DNA from: Shewanella sp. AS1
GTDB lineage: Bacteria > Pseudomonadota > Gammaproteobacteria > Enterobacterales > Shewanellaceae
Assembly: GCF_021412565.1 (NCBI RefSeq)
Contig: NZ_JAKCLJ010000006.1
Coordinates: 124,001 to 188,000 of the forward strand
DNA: 64,000 nt
Reading direction: 5' to 3'
The translations under genes and the position numbers were made by a program. The notes under the pieces were generated by a model, which saw only the letters and a list, made by a program, of their open reading frames with translations, had not been told where the DNA came from and did no database searches. Shown piece by piece: positions 16,188-25,824 of this stretch; positions within the stretch are counted from its first letter, which is position 1, and each line of letters opens with the position of its first letter.

Positions 16188-18251
16188 CTACAGCGCCTTT
16201 CCCTTCACAAGTTTTCGCATCCACATGCGATTGGGGTTGAGCAGTGTGAGTATCTCGAGCGGCACCAGCAGTTCGCCGCACAGCTGCGCGGCCAGTATCT
16301 CAGCTGCTAACGGCCCAGATGTGAGTCCGCGCGACCCCAAGCCACCTAAGATAAACAGGCCTTCATGGATAGGCGCTTGGCTTTTTTGCCAAAAATCGCC
16401 GTGAGCTTTGCCTTGGGGCAAGTTCTGATAGCTGGCTTCAATCGCCTCAAAATCCGGGGCACAGCCCATCATAGGGGCGTGATCCCTTGTCACCATACGT
16501 ACGCCAACTCGGGCACTGTGGCCTGAAATATCGACATCCTCCTCCACCCAAGTTTGCTGATAACTGCTGCGCAGTTTATCCAGATTGCCCAATTGCTCTG
16601 TGGGACTGTAGTCCAGATTATCGGGATCTTTCACATAACTTGCGCCACTGCAATGCAGGTGTTCATTGGCCGGCGTGAGGTAGCCCTGGGCGCACAAGAC
16701 AGTGCTCAGGCGAGTGAGCTGACCACGTGAAGGGATATGACTGACCTGTCCGCGAAAGCCGCTGATAGGTAGCTTTGCTGTCTGGGGATAATCTGTCAGA
16801 TGTCGCCCATTGGCCAGGACTAAGTTGGCAAAAGGTCCAAAGGCTTGGGAGTGACCATGCTGATCCTTACCATAGAGGTGCCATTGATTGCCTCGCTTTT
16901 CTATGCGTAAGATCTCGGTATGATAATCTTGCTCCATCTGAGTCAGGCTGGCCGCCTTGGTTATGGCTGCAGCCGTTAGCTGCTGCGGACTGACCCATCC
17001 GCCCAAGGGATAAAAAATCCCCGGCTGACCAATCTCAATCCCCGCTATCTGCCCAGCCTGCACTGTATCCACACTCCGGGCTATCTCTTGTGGCCAGGGC
17101 TGGGCCGTCATTATCTTATCGAGGCGCTTTTTACTGCGTCCATCGAAAGGGGTTTGCAGCACGCCGCAAAAATCATGGGCAATATCATACCCCTGAGCCG
17201 TCAGGGCGCGGATCCGCTGGCGGCTGAAAAGATAGCCTTGCAGGAAAAAATGGCTGAGGGGGCCATATTCTGGCGTCAGCAGGGGATAGATGGCGCCCTG
17301 TTTGTTGCCAGAAGCTTGCTGGCCTGGCGCGCTGTCCATGCAAAATAGGCTGATTGGCTTTCCTCGCTCTGCTAGCGAAAGTGCTAGGCAGGCACTGGCC
17401 ACGCCGCCGCCAATGATGGCGATATTGCCCGGATGTTCCTCTTGGGCAGCCTGCTCGACAGGGTTGTATTTTATCTGCTGCTGGAAACGGTTTCTTAAGG
17501 CTGTGCGCTCTTTGGCGGCGATCTCTAAGTCTATCTCATCAACACAATTTAGAGGCTGTAGGGGATCTTGCAGCTGCTCATCGCACTGATAGACAGTAAA
17601 ACCAGCTTGCTGACTCTGGGATAAAAAGGCGGTGAGCTGAGGCTCATTCAGACTCTGGCTTGCTGTTTGTAGCAGACACAGTTTGCTTGCGCTGTGAGAC
17701 AAACGGGCCATCTGCCAAAGCTGCTTGTGGTCGATACAGCCAAGGGCGGCAGGGTCGGTAAAGAGCCAGTGCAGGCAGAGCTCTCCTTTTGGATGCGGTA
17801 TCTGTTTTAGCAGGCTTGCGAATTTGCCAAGATAAATGGTTAAAGAGAAACGTCCATCTAAGGCTAATAGCGTATGGCTCCCCTCAATCTGACACAGGCC
17901 AATGTCCCGCAATTGACAGGCGATGGCGTCCCAGGATGTTAATGCCTTGGAGAGTGAAAGCAGCTCGGCTGGATTTTCGCAAAAAAGATGCAACTTGACT
18001 CTATTTGTCCTAGGCTCAGTGGCGTTAACCTCTTGGGTGAGCCGAGTTAATAAATTGAGCAGTGTTATCTTGCTTGGCTTGCCTATGAGGACTAGCGCAT
18101 CAGCACGCTGACTGTTTGTCTCATCCAGGAGTAAATCTGCCATACTTACTGTTCGAGCTGCACAGCTTTTAGACACTAAGGTGTCGCTATCTGACGGCTT
18201 ATTATGTGATTTAGTGGCCAAAGAATTTACTCTTACTGTGATATTAGGCAT
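16188..18251 (-). CDS. mnmC: MnmC-like tRNA cmnm5s2U34 oxidoreductase with degenerate methyltransferase half
   Basis: 687 aa. The C-terminal half is a clear FAD-dependent oxidoreductase: dinucleotide motif IAIIGGGVASACLA at ~277-290, ASGNKQGAIYPLL at ~312, and ILGGLGSRGLTSGPLAAE near the end. It removes the carboxymethyl group from cmnm5s2U34 of tRNA. The N-terminal half should be the SAM-dependent methyltransferase, but the ESGFGTGLNF SAM motif is replaced by LVLIGKPSKITLLNLL (~53-68), and the FLDGFAPAKNP catalytic segment by WLFTDPAALG (162-171). Only the following helix (QLWQMARL...) is recognisable. Methyl transfer therefore looks lost. Gene order, divergent from fabB, is as in E. coli. 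Confidence 0.88.
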   Translation of the reverse strand: MPNITVRVNSLATKSHNKPSDSDTLVSKSCAARTVSMADLLLDETNSQRADALVLIGKPSKITLLNLLTRLTQEVNATEPRTNRVKLHLFCENPAELLSLSKALTSWDAIACQLRDIGLCQIEGSHTLLALDGRFSLTIYLGKFASLLKQIPHPKGELCLHWLFTDPAALGCIDHKQLWQMARLSHSASKLCLLQTASQSLNEPQLTAFLSQSQQAGFTVYQCDEQLQDPLQPLNCVDEIDLEIAAKERTALRNRFQQQIKYNPVEQAAQEEHPGNIAIIGGGVASACLALSLAERGKPISLFCMDSAPGQQASGNKQGAIYPLLTPEYGPLSHFFLQGYLFSRQRIRALTAQGYDIAHDFCGVLQTPFDGRSKKRLDKIMTAQPWPQEIARSVDTVQAGQIAGIEIGQPGIFYPLGGWVSPQQLTAAAITKAASLTQMEQDYHTEILRIEKRGNQWHLYGKDQHGHSQAFGPFANLVLANGRHLTDYPQTAKLPISGFRGQVSHIPSRGQLTRLSTVLCAQGYLTPANEHLHCSGASYVKDPDNLDYSPTEQLGNLDKLRSSYQQTWVEEDVDISGHSARVGVRMVTRDHAPMMGCAPDFEAIEASYQNLPQGKAHGDFWQKSQAPIHEGLFILGGLGSRGLTSGPLAAEILAAQLCGELLVPLEILTLLNPNRMWMRKLVKGKAL

Positions 18252-18355
18252 TATTTTACCTGATAATTATGGAAAGCTGACCACTTAAATGCCCTAAAGG
18301 CGATACTATTGGCGCAGCAAAATTGGTACTAGATGTACGGAATGGATAGTAAATA

Positions 18356-19567
18356 ATGAAAAGAGTCGTGATCACCGGACTTGGCATAGTTTCAAGTATT
18401 GGTAATAACAAGCAAGAAGTCACCGAATCATTGAAAGCGGGTCGCAGTGGGATCACTCACTCAGATCAATTTGAAGAGATGAACCTGCGTAGCCATGTTT
18501 GGGGTAATATCAAACTGGATCCTAAAGAGCATATCGACCGTAAAGCACTGCGTTTTATGGGTGATGCCGCAGCTTATGCTTATATTGCGATGGAGCAGGC
18601 GATTGCCGATGCGGGACTGACCGAAGAGCAATACTCTAATCCACGCGTGGGTATCATTGCGGGTACGGGTGGTGCATCTTCTGCTAATCAGGTACAGGCG
18701 GCTGACACCTTGCGTGAAAAGGGCGTCAAGCGAGTCGGACCCTATATCGTGCCTCGTATCATGGCAAGTACAGCAAGTGCTTGTTTGGCTACGCCTTTTA
18801 AGATTAAGGGTATGAACTACTCCATCAGTTCTGCCTGTGCAACCAGTGCACACTGTATTGGTCATGCCGTTGAACTTATCCAGATGGGTAAACAGGATAT
18901 GGTGTTTGCCGGTGGTGCAGAAGAGGTTGATTGGACCCTGACTATGGGGTTTGATGCCATGGGTGCACTGTCGACCAAGTACAATGATTGTCCTGAGAAG
19001 GCGTCACGTACTTATGATGCAGACCGCGATGGTTTCGTGATCTCTGGCGGCGGCGGGATTGTTGTCGTTGAAGAGTTAGAGCACGCCTTAGCCCGCGGCG
19101 CTAAGATCTACGCCGAAGTGATAGGTTATGGTGCATCATCTGACGGTTATGACATGGTTGCTCCTTCGGGTGAAGGCGCTGTGCGTTGTATGCAGATGGC
19201 CCTTGCCGATGTTGATTCGCCAATCGATTACATCAACACCCATGGTACTTCAACGCCTGTGGGTGATATGCGTGAGCTTGAAGCACTGGCCGAAACCTTT
19301 GGTGACAAGCTGCCAGCCATTGCATCGACTAAGTCATTAACGGGTCACGCCTTGGGTGCTGCGGGTGTTCATGAAGCCATCTATAGCCTGATCATGATGG
19401 AAAACAGCTTTATCGCACCTAGTATCAATATCGATAATGTGGACGAGAAAGCCGTTGGTATGCCAATTGTGACTGAGTATCGTGATGCTGAACTCAACAC
19501 CATTATGAGCAACAGCTTTGGTTTTGGTGGTACAAACGCAACGCTGGTAATGCGTAAATATAAATAA
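18356..19567 (+). CDS. fabB: 3-oxoacyl-[acyl-carrier-protein] synthase I
   Basis: 403 aa, the length of E. coli FabB. The catalytic triad is visible: Cys161 in SSACATSAH, His296 in [11 protein letters not shown] and His331 in [10 protein letters not shown]. FabB elongates acyl-ACP and is needed for unsaturated fatty acids. It is divergent from mnmC with 104 bp between starts; I saw only a half-match to the FadR operator there. A strong two-way terminator follows. Confidence 0.96.
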   Translation: MKRVVITGLGIVSSIGNNKQEVTESLKAGRSGITHSDQFEEMNLRSHVWGNIKLDPKEHIDRKALRFMGDAAAYAYIAMEQAIADAGLTEEQYSNPRVGIIAGTGGASSANQVQAADTLREKGVKRVGPYIVPRIMASTASACLATPFKIKGMNYSISSACATSAHCIGHAVELIQMGKQDMVFAGGAEEVDWTLTMGFDAMGALSTKYNDCPEKASRTYDADRDGFVISGGGGIVVVEELEHALARGAKIYAEVIGYGASSDGYDMVAPSGEGAVRCMQMALADVDSPIDYINTHGTSTPVGDMRELEALAETFGDKLPAIASTKSLTGHALGAAGVHEAIYSLIMMENSFIAPSINIDNVDEKAVGMPIVTEYRDAELNTIMSNSFGFGGTNATLVMRKYK

Positions 19568-19590
19568 TTGGCGATAAGCGATTATTGATA

Positions 19591-19618
19591 AAAAAGGGAA
19601 GCGATGGCTTCCCTTTTT
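19591..19618. terminator. Bidirectional terminator between fabB and yciK
   Basis: AAAAAGGGAAGC and GCTTCCCTTTTT form a perfect 12-bp stem with a GATG loop. It serves fabB (+) and yciK (-), whose stops flank it. Confidence 0.93.
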
Positions 19619-19639
19619 AGTGTCTGTTTTTCGCCTGAA

Positions 19640-20377
19640 TTATTGGGCTGAAAATTGCTGACCAGTCACTTCTTTTGAATCATCACCCATCAAATACAGA
19701 TAGGTTGCCATGATCTCTTCAGGTGTTTTTAGCGTACGAGCATCCTCTGCCGGATACGCATTGGCACGCATTTTCGTCCGAGTGGCACCCGGATTGATGC
19801 TGTTTACCCTCAGTGTGCTGCCCTGATATTCGTGGGCCAGGCATTGCATCATGCCTTCGGTAGCAAATTTAGAGATGGCATATTCACCCCAAAAAGCGCG
19901 CCCTTGTCTGCCTACACCGCTGGAGGTGAAGATAATGGATGCCGCTGGTGCCTTCTTCATCACAGGGATCAAGGCTTTGGTCATCATGATCTCGGCAACT
20001 AGGTTTACCTGGAGTACCTCCTTCACTGAGTCCATTGATATATGCTCAAAAGGCCCTAACACGCCGAGTAGACTAGCGTTATGAAGCAGGCCGTCTAAGT
20101 GACCAAACTGCTGCTCTATGGTTTCGGCCATATCCAGGTAATTTTGTTCGCTGGCACCTTTTAAGTCTAAAGGGACAATCGCGGGAGTCGGGTAGCCAGC
20201 TTGCTCGATTTCATCATAAACCGCCTCCAGCTTCTTCACTGTTTTGCCTAACAAGATCACTGTGGCACCGTGGGATGCATAAGTGATGGCTGCGACGCGG
20301 CCAATACCATCGCCAGCACCAGTGACAAGGATCGTTTTATCTTTTAGTAGATCTTTTGCTGCTTGATATTCCAACAT
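19640..20377 (-). CDS. yciK: Short-chain dehydrogenase/reductase YciK
   Basis: 245 aa from ATG 20377 (MLEYQAAKDLL), which matches the E. coli YciK start; an ATG 12 codons upstream (20413) has its ribosome binding site too close. Rossmann motif TGAGDGIG, NAS motif HNASLLG, catalytic Ser in TSSGVGRQGRA and YAISK (Tyr/Lys) are all present, and the FATEGMMQ and INPGATRTKMRA segments are specific for YciK. The substrate of this oxidoreductase family member is not established. Confidence 0.9.
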   Translation of the reverse strand: MLEYQAAKDLLKDKTILVTGAGDGIGRVAAITYASHGATVILLGKTVKKLEAVYDEIEQAGYPTPAIVPLDLKGASEQNYLDMAETIEQQFGHLDGLLHNASLLGVLGPFEHISMDSVKEVLQVNLVAEIMMTKALIPVMKKAPAASIIFTSSGVGRQGRAFWGEYAISKFATEGMMQCLAHEYQGSTLRVNSINPGATRTKMRANAYPAEDARTLKTPEEIMATYLYLMGDDSKEVTGQQFSAQ

Positions 20378-20637
20378 GAGCCTATTTTTCCTATTTGCGG
20401 AATTTCCCGCCATTTCCTGTGGTAGAGAACAGCCAGAAACACCTGTTTAAAACAAACGATTCATTTTTGGCTGCCTTAGCATCATTCAAATGTGACAAAG
20501 ATGTAGCTAACTCTATAATTTTACGTTAACTTGAGTTTTGATCGGGGCTAAAAAGCCCCATTAGTCACGCAAGGAAGAGTATTGTGACTAATTTTTGGGG
20601 AAAACAAAATTATTACAACAAGATTTGGGGAAAAAAG

Positions 20638-23112
20638 ATGAAAAGACTCTTTTTGGGGATGGCAATAGCATCTGTGTTGGGCATGACGGCAGGCTGCAGT
20701 GAGGACAGTGTTGATGACTTAGCCGAAAAGACGCAGCCTTTGCTTCCGCAGTCGCATATCGCATTTGATCCTGCTAATAGTGTGGTGCCTTTACCAAATG
20801 ACCTGTTATTTAGTGGCACCATGGATGGGACATTAACTATGCCAGGCGAAATGGGTGATGGCAGCAGTGATTATACTGATCCTCAGATGGCCTTAGGCGC
20901 CCTCGATGGTTGGTCGACGACTTCTCCTATTTCTATCTCAGTCGATCCTGCAAACGATCTTGATGGTAATCCGCTGACCTTAGATGCCGCCTCTGTTTTC
21001 CAGCCGGGGGCGGTGCGTGTCTTTGAGGCCACAGTTGGCGGGCCGCTATCTGCGGATGTCGATTGTCAGGCGGCGCCTTCTGTCTCCGCCTGTAAGGTCG
21101 GGAATGAATTACAATTTGGGGTCGATTTTGTTTCTAAAGCCTCTGGCAACACCATAGCGATTGTGCCGCTAAAGCCCCTAAAACCAGGTCAGTCTTATAT
21201 TTTTGCAACAACGTCACTGATCTTGGATTCTGCTGGCCAGTCTATTGCCCCATCTTCCAGTTATAACTCGTTAAAGTTGGATATAGAGACTCAGCCGCTG
21301 CAAACTGCAGATCAGTTGATGCTGCAAACCTTAGTGAACAGCTATGAAAAGGGGATGGCGGCTGCTCATGGGGTGGATCTTGCGACTATTAGTTATTCCG
21401 GCCTCTTTACGACTCAATCAGTGAGCGATGTCTATGAGACAACCAAGTTATTAATGTTGCAAAGTGGCTCTCCTTTTGCGCCTTCGATGACAGTGCCTAT
21501 GCCTCATCCGCTGGGTTTGACCGTGGCTGACGCTGCAGGGTTAACCGCAGCCGATGGGGCGGCCTATGTCACCGCAAGTTTGGCGGATGTGTATGTTGCC
21601 GAGCTGACACTGCCAACCTATGGCAGCTGTAATACGAACAGCTGTGCTGGGATAGGCGGCTTCTGGAAAGCGTTGGGCGATAGCCCGGTTTCTGTATTAC
21701 TGGCGCTTCAGGCGGGCACCTTAAGCCAGCAAAACTTTGGCGCTCAGGTGATGGCATACGGTATCGATCCTGCCCAGGCCCTTGCCGATCCGAGTCTGTT
21801 AGCGGGCAAAGCCTGGTTACTCGACGATGGCACTGCAGCCGACAAGGCAAAACATCTGACCAAGTTCAACCCGATCCCAGCACCGACAGGAAGCGAAACT
21901 GTTTCTGTGCTGATCTCTATGCCCAATGCCCAGCGTCTTGCGGCGTTTTATGCAAATCAGGGGATGACATTCACACCGCCGACCAATGGTTGGCCAACGA
22001 CAATTGCTATGCATGGCTTAGGTGGCGGCAAAGAGATGTCACTGGCCTATGCGGGCAGCTATGCGGCGATGGGCGTAGCGACGATTGCCATCGATATGCC
22101 GCTTCATGGCGAACGTTCCTTTGATGCCAATGGCGATGGTATTTATGAGGTATCGGCGACCGATCCTTCATTTGGCGCTCTTGTTGGCAAGCCAGATGCG
22201 TTCCAGAACGGTAATCCACTGGTGTTTGTTAACATCGAAAGTAGTTTATCTGTGCGGGATAATTTCAGACAGGCAACAATCGATCAGCTAGGCCTGCGTG
22301 CAGCACTGACAGGGCTTGCGGGCGGTTTAGCCCAGGCGCAGATGCCGCAGATGTTCGATGTCACTAAGATCAGTGCCCAGGGGTTGAGTCTGGGGGCGAT
22401 AGTCGGAACCGATTTTGCCACTTATGCCAACAGCGGCCTGACTCATCCGGATGGTACAGATTTAAGCTATGTGCATGCATTGAACGGCGTCTCTCTAGTG
22501 GCACCAGCGGGCGGATTAGCGGGCACCTTTATCGGCTCGGCCACCTTTGGCCCAGTCCTGTTTAGCAACGTGACCGCTAGCGCGACGTTCCAGGCGCTGG
22601 TGGACGATGCCAATACCCAGGGCTATGCACCAGGTAGCAGCGAGTATGCCGCGCTGGTACAAGCTGTCTATGCTGAGTTTATCCCGACTTTTGCCTTTGC
22701 GGTGCAGACGGCGGTAGACAGTATCGACCCTATCAACCATGCCGCTATGCTTAAGGCCACCAACCTGCCAGTGCATGTTATCGAGGTGGTGGGCGATGGT
22801 AGCAATCTTGCGGATCAAGTCTTACCAAATCAGGTGGAGAACTTCCCTGTTTCAGGTACTGAGCCTCTTATTGCCAACTTAGGCTTAGCTTGCGTTGATC
22901 AAAGCGTTGCAGGTTCGGGTGCGGTTCGCTTCGCTAAGGGACATCACAGCTCTATTGTGAACCCAAGAGAAGTACCTAATGTCACCGATGGCAGCGCCGC
23001 TGCGGCAACCGTTGAGATGCAAAAACAGGTTGCAGGTTTTGCCTCTTCGGCGTCACAGGGCCAGGTCGGCATTATGGTTTCGGATGCAAGCGTGATTCAG
23101 CCTTGCACGTAA
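20638..23112 (+). CDS. VolA/Pla-1/cef family lipoprotein lipase or lysophospholipase
   Basis: 824 aa from ATG 20638, which has TTGGGGA upstream and gives a lipoprotein signal peptide with Cys20 (GMTAGC). The large N-terminal domain, rich in PANDLL-type Ig-like strands, and the C-terminal alpha/beta hydrolase with MHGLGGG and GLSLG (nucleophile Ser584) match VolA of Vibrio, an outer-membrane surface lysophospholipase that releases fatty acids from lecithin. The late GDGSN and KGHHSS segments are likely Asp and His of the triad. An ATG/GTG frame is open from 20584 but would hide the signal peptide. Confidence 0.85.
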   Translation: MKRLFLGMAIASVLGMTAGCSEDSVDDLAEKTQPLLPQSHIAFDPANSVVPLPNDLLFSGTMDGTLTMPGEMGDGSSDYTDPQMALGALDGWSTTSPISISVDPANDLDGNPLTLDAASVFQPGAVRVFEATVGGPLSADVDCQAAPSVSACKVGNELQFGVDFVSKASGNTIAIVPLKPLKPGQSYIFATTSLILDSAGQSIAPSSSYNSLKLDIETQPLQTADQLMLQTLVNSYEKGMAAAHGVDLATISYSGLFTTQSVSDVYETTKLLMLQSGSPFAPSMTVPMPHPLGLTVADAAGLTAADGAAYVTASLADVYVAELTLPTYGSCNTNSCAGIGGFWKALGDSPVSVLLALQAGTLSQQNFGAQVMAYGIDPAQALADPSLLAGKAWLLDDGTAADKAKHLTKFNPIPAPTGSETVSVLISMPNAQRLAAFYANQGMTFTPPTNGWPTTIAMHGLGGGKEMSLAYAGSYAAMGVATIAIDMPLHGERSFDANGDGIYEVSATDPSFGALVGKPDAFQNGNPLVFVNIESSLSVRDNFRQATIDQLGLRAALTGLAGGLAQAQMPQMFDVTKISAQGLSLGAIVGTDFATYANSGLTHPDGTDLSYVHALNGVSLVAPAGGLAGTFIGSATFGPVLFSNVTASATFQALVDDANTQGYAPGSSEYAALVQAVYAEFIPTFAFAVQTAVDSIDPINHAAMLKATNLPVHVIEVVGDGSNLADQVLPNQVENFPVSGTEPLIANLGLACVDQSVAGSGAVRFAKGHHSSIVNPREVPNVTDGSAAAATVEMQKQVAGFASSASQGQVGIMVSDASVIQPCT

Positions 23113-23152
23113 GCCAGTTATGTCAATGCCGCTTAGTGGTTAGCTAAGTGAA

Positions 23153-23199
23153 GTGAAATAAAAAGTGGCTTGATATAAAAAGTGGCGTGAAATAAAAAG
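23153..23199 (+). repeat. Imperfect tandem repeat after the lipase gene
   Basis: Three successive variants of a gtgaaataaaaagtggc-like unit, running into the terminator that follows. Confidence 0.55.
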
Positions 23200-23220
23200 C
23201 CCAGTTTGTCTGGGTTTTTT
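23194..23220 (+). terminator. Rho-independent terminator after the lipase gene
   Basis: CCCAG/CTGGG stem extended by A-run and T-run arms, TTTGT loop. Confidence 0.85.
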
Positions 23221-23305
23221 ATTGCTGGTTTGTTATTCGGATCAGTGCTGATAGAATAGCGACCATCTTTTTTATCCCTTAAATGGCCTTAAAGCGGAGC
23301 TTATT

Positions 23306-24322
23306 TTGGAATTTTTGTACGAGTATGGACTGTTTTTCGCAAAAGCCATCACCATAGTGGTATCGATTGCAGCTGTGGTGATTATTATTTTGGCTTCTGC
23401 GGTAAAACAAAAGGCGGATAAAGGTGAGTTGAAACTCACCAATGTGTCTGAAGATCTTAAGACACTAAAGCATGATTTAAAGCATGAGTTACTGACGAAA
23501 AAGCAATTTAAAGCCTATGAGAAAAGTCTGAAGGCCGAAGAGAAGGCACAGAAAAAGCAGGAAGAGACCAAGACGCCCAGGGTATTTGTCATCGACTTTA
23601 AAGGCAGTATCGATGCCAGTGAAGTTGCTTCGCTGCGTGAAGAGATAAGCGCAATTTTGGCTATCGCCGAAAGTGATGATGAAGTGATAGTGAACGTCGA
23701 GAGTGGCGGTGGTATGGTGCATGGCTACGGCCTCGCTGCCAGCCAACTGGATCGTATTCGCAGCGCCAATATTCCGCTGACCATTTGTGTCGATAAAGTC
23801 GCGGCCAGTGGCGGCTATATGATGGCCTGTGTTGCCAATAAAATTTATGCCGCACCTTTTGCCATCGTTGGTTCTATCGGTGTGGTGGCGCAGATCCCTA
23901 ACTTCAACCGTCTGCTCAAGAAACACGATATCGATTATGAGCAGCACACGGCCGGCGATTTTAAGCGTACCCTGACCCTGTTTGGCGAGAACACGGATGA
24001 GGGCCGGGAGAAGTTTCAGCAGGAGCTGGAAGAGACCCATGTGTTATTCAAGGCCTTTATCGCTAAATACCGTCCCGAGCTGGATATTGCCAAGGTGGCG
24101 ACCGGTGAGCATTGGTATGGTCAACAGGCGATTGATTTAGGGTTGGTCGACGCGCTATCCACCAGTGATGATGTGGTGATGAAGTTGGCGCAAGATAAGA
24201 CAGTGATTAAGGTGCATTACCAGCTTAAGAAGAAACTGGCCGATAAAATCGCTCACAGCGCTGCATTATGTATCAATGCGGTATTTAACCGTGTTGCCGA
24301 GAAAAATCAGCCTCTCAATTAA
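23306..24322 (+). CDS. sohB: SohB, inner-membrane S49 family protease
   Basis: 338 aa beginning at TTG 23306 (MEFLYEYGLFFAK, the typical SohB start). One N-terminal membrane segment (~residues 15-32), a charged helical region (~40-90), then the S49 domain with ESGGGMVHGYG, nucleophile Ser168 in KVAASGGYMMA, VGSIGVVAQ, and general-base Lys in HTAGDFKRTLT. SohB is a SppA-like peptidase; its substrates are not well defined. A strong terminator follows the stop. Confidence 0.93.
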   Translation: MEFLYEYGLFFAKAITIVVSIAAVVIIILASAVKQKADKGELKLTNVSEDLKTLKHDLKHELLTKKQFKAYEKSLKAEEKAQKKQEETKTPRVFVIDFKGSIDASEVASLREEISAILAIAESDDEVIVNVESGGGMVHGYGLAASQLDRIRSANIPLTICVDKVAASGGYMMACVANKIYAAPFAIVGSIGVVAQIPNFNRLLKKHDIDYEQHTAGDFKRTLTLFGENTDEGREKFQQELEETHVLFKAFIAKYRPELDIAKVATGEHWYGQQAIDLGLVDALSTSDDVVMKLAQDKTVIKVHYQLKKKLADKIAHSAALCINAVFNRVAEKNQPLN

Positions 24323-24388
24323 CTTGGCAACTTGCCTAGAGGAAGAGTTGTTTACGGGCTAGTTCACAAGCAAGTTTAAAAGTAAGTT

Positions 24389-24423
24389 AAAAAACAGCCC
24401 AGCAAACGCTGGGCTATTTTTTT
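24389..24423. terminator. Terminator between sohB and tesA
   Basis: AGCCCAGC/GCTGGGCT (24396-24403, 24408-24415) with A-run before and T-run after; usable from both strands. Confidence 0.88.
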
Positions 24424-24488
24424 GTGCATTTGTTGGACTTTTCTTGGGCTGTTATTCGGACTAGGTGCCGGGCTGAGCCTTTACGTCA

Positions 24489-25064
24489 TTAATCGGCTTT
24501 TGTCAGCCAAGGGGTGACAAAGTCGGCTATCTGCTGCTGGGCCTGTTCGTTAGGATGGATACCGTCGGCCTGCATCAGTTCGGGATGAATGGCGATTTTA
24601 GTCATGAAGAAGGGCATCAGGGTGATCTCATACTCTATGGCCAGATCTTGATATACCTGAGTGAAAAGTTTGGCATAGCGCGGCCCATAATTGGGCGGCA
24701 CCATGACCTCACTGAGCAGCACTTTCGCGCCAGCTTCCTGGCTAAGCTCAATCATTTTTGTAAGATTATTTTTCAGCTGTTTTGGCGTAAATCCCCGCAG
24801 ACCATCATTGCCGCCTAACTCAATCAATACCAGTTTGGCCTGGGTCGATTTGAGCAGAGCGGGTAAGCGGCGCAATCCTCCCGCCGATGTTTCACCGCTG
24901 ACAGAGCCATTGATAATGGTCAATTGGGGTTGCTGCTGTTGTAAAAGGGAGACCCAGCCTTTTTGTGGCTCCATGCCATAACTTGCACTTAAACTATCAC
25001 CTAAGATTAAAATCGGGTTAGCATGGGCGTGGGGGAAAGAAAGTAGCCAGGCTAGAGCTAACAA
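24489..25064 (-). CDS. tesA: Multifunctional acyl-CoA thioesterase I / lysophospholipase L1 (TesA)
   Basis: SGNH hydrolase: block I ILGDSLSASYG, block II with Gly in NGSVSGETS, block III ELGGNDGLRG, block V DGIHPN. Mature length (~180 aa) and the signal peptide ending FPHAHA are as in E. coli TesA, a periplasmic thioesterase/lysophospholipase. The start is uncertain: no ATG lies near the signal peptide. TTG 25064 gives 191 aa with a very short n-region; GTG 25127 gives a longer one but overlaps the coding start of ybbA. The divergent tesA/ybbA layout is conserved with E. coli. Confidence 0.85.
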   Translation of the reverse strand: MLALAWLLSFPHAHANPILILGDSLSASYGMEPQKGWVSLLQQQQPQLTIINGSVSGETSAGGLRRLPALLKSTQAKLVLIELGGNDGLRGFTPKQLKNNLTKMIELSQEAGAKVLLSEVMVPPNYGPRYAKLFTQVYQDLAIEYEITLMPFFMTKIAIHPELMQADGIHPNEQAQQQIADFVTPWLTKAD

Positions 25065-25104
25065 TCTGGTTATCAGAGCAACGTGACGAGTGAATAAGGA
25101 TTTT

Positions 25105-25824
25105 ATGTCAGTTAATAGCGCTATCACAGTAAATAATCTCATTAAGTCAGTAGCTACCCAAGAGGGAGAGCTTACTATCCTCAACGGCATTAATATGGAT
25201 GTCAAGTTAGGTGAGAGTGTGGCTATCCTGGGCCCATCGGGTTCGGGCAAGTCAACCTTGCTTGGCTTGTTAGCGGCGCTGGACTCACCCACATCGGGCG
25301 CCATCTTTCTCGATGGCACCGCCTTGCATGATCTGGATGAAGAGGGCAAGGCAGCCTTGAGGAAAAATAAAGTCAGCTTTATTTTTCAGTCCTTTATGTT
25401 AGTCGATACCCTGAATGCCTTGGAAAACGTCATGTTACCCGCTGAGCTTGCCGGTATCACGAATGCCAAAGAAAAAGCCCAGCAGATGCTAGAGCGGGTG
25501 GGATTGAGCCACAGATTACGTCACTTCCCCAATCAGCTCTCCGGTGGTGAGCAGCAGCGTGTTGCTATCGCCAGAGCATTTATCAGCGAGCCTAAGGTGC
25601 TATTTGCCGATGAGCCCACGGGTAATCTGGACAGTGCCAACAGCGACAGAGTTGCCGATATGCTGTTTGAGCTAAATCGCCAGAGCGATACCACCTTGAT
25701 TTTGGTGACCCATGATTTACAGCTGGCCAGCCGCTGCCAACGGCAGTTATTAATGCAAGCAGGCCAGTTATCTGAGCCCCAAGCTGATGAGGCAGAAGCG
25801 AATAGATCGGCGGAGGCGGGTTAA
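25105..25824 (+). CDS. ybbA: ABC transporter ATP-binding protein YbbA
   Basis: 239 aa from ATG 25105 (AAGGA six bases upstream); an ATG five codons earlier has no such site. Walker A GPSGSGKST at 43-51, signature LSGGEQQR, Walker B VLFADEP and the H-loop in LVTHDL are intact. It belongs to the LolD/MacB type, pairs with the FtsX-like permease YbbP whose ATG overlaps its stop (TAATG), and is thought to act in the envelope near TesA; the transported or mechanically handled substrate is not defined. Confidence 0.93.
   Translation: MSVNSAITVNNLIKSVATQEGELTILNGINMDVKLGESVAILGPSGSGKSTLLGLLAALDSPTSGAIFLDGTALHDLDEEGKAALRKNKVSFIFQSFMLVDTLNALENVMLPAELAGITNAKEKAQQMLERVGLSHRLRHFPNQLSGGEQQRVAIARAFISEPKVLFADEPTGNLDSANSDRVADMLFELNRQSDTTLILVTHDLQLASRCQRQLLMQAGQLSEPQADEAEANRSAEAG

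Noticed and set aside
18320..18345. FadR operator upstream of fabB
   Set aside because: Only the left half (TTGGTAC) matches; the right half is absent.
18461..18865. Antisense frame within fabB (134 codons)
   Set aside because: FabB motifs are read on the other strand; shadow.
23489..24040. Antisense frame within sohB (183 codons)
   Set aside because: Covers conserved SohB sequence in the opposite strand; shadow.
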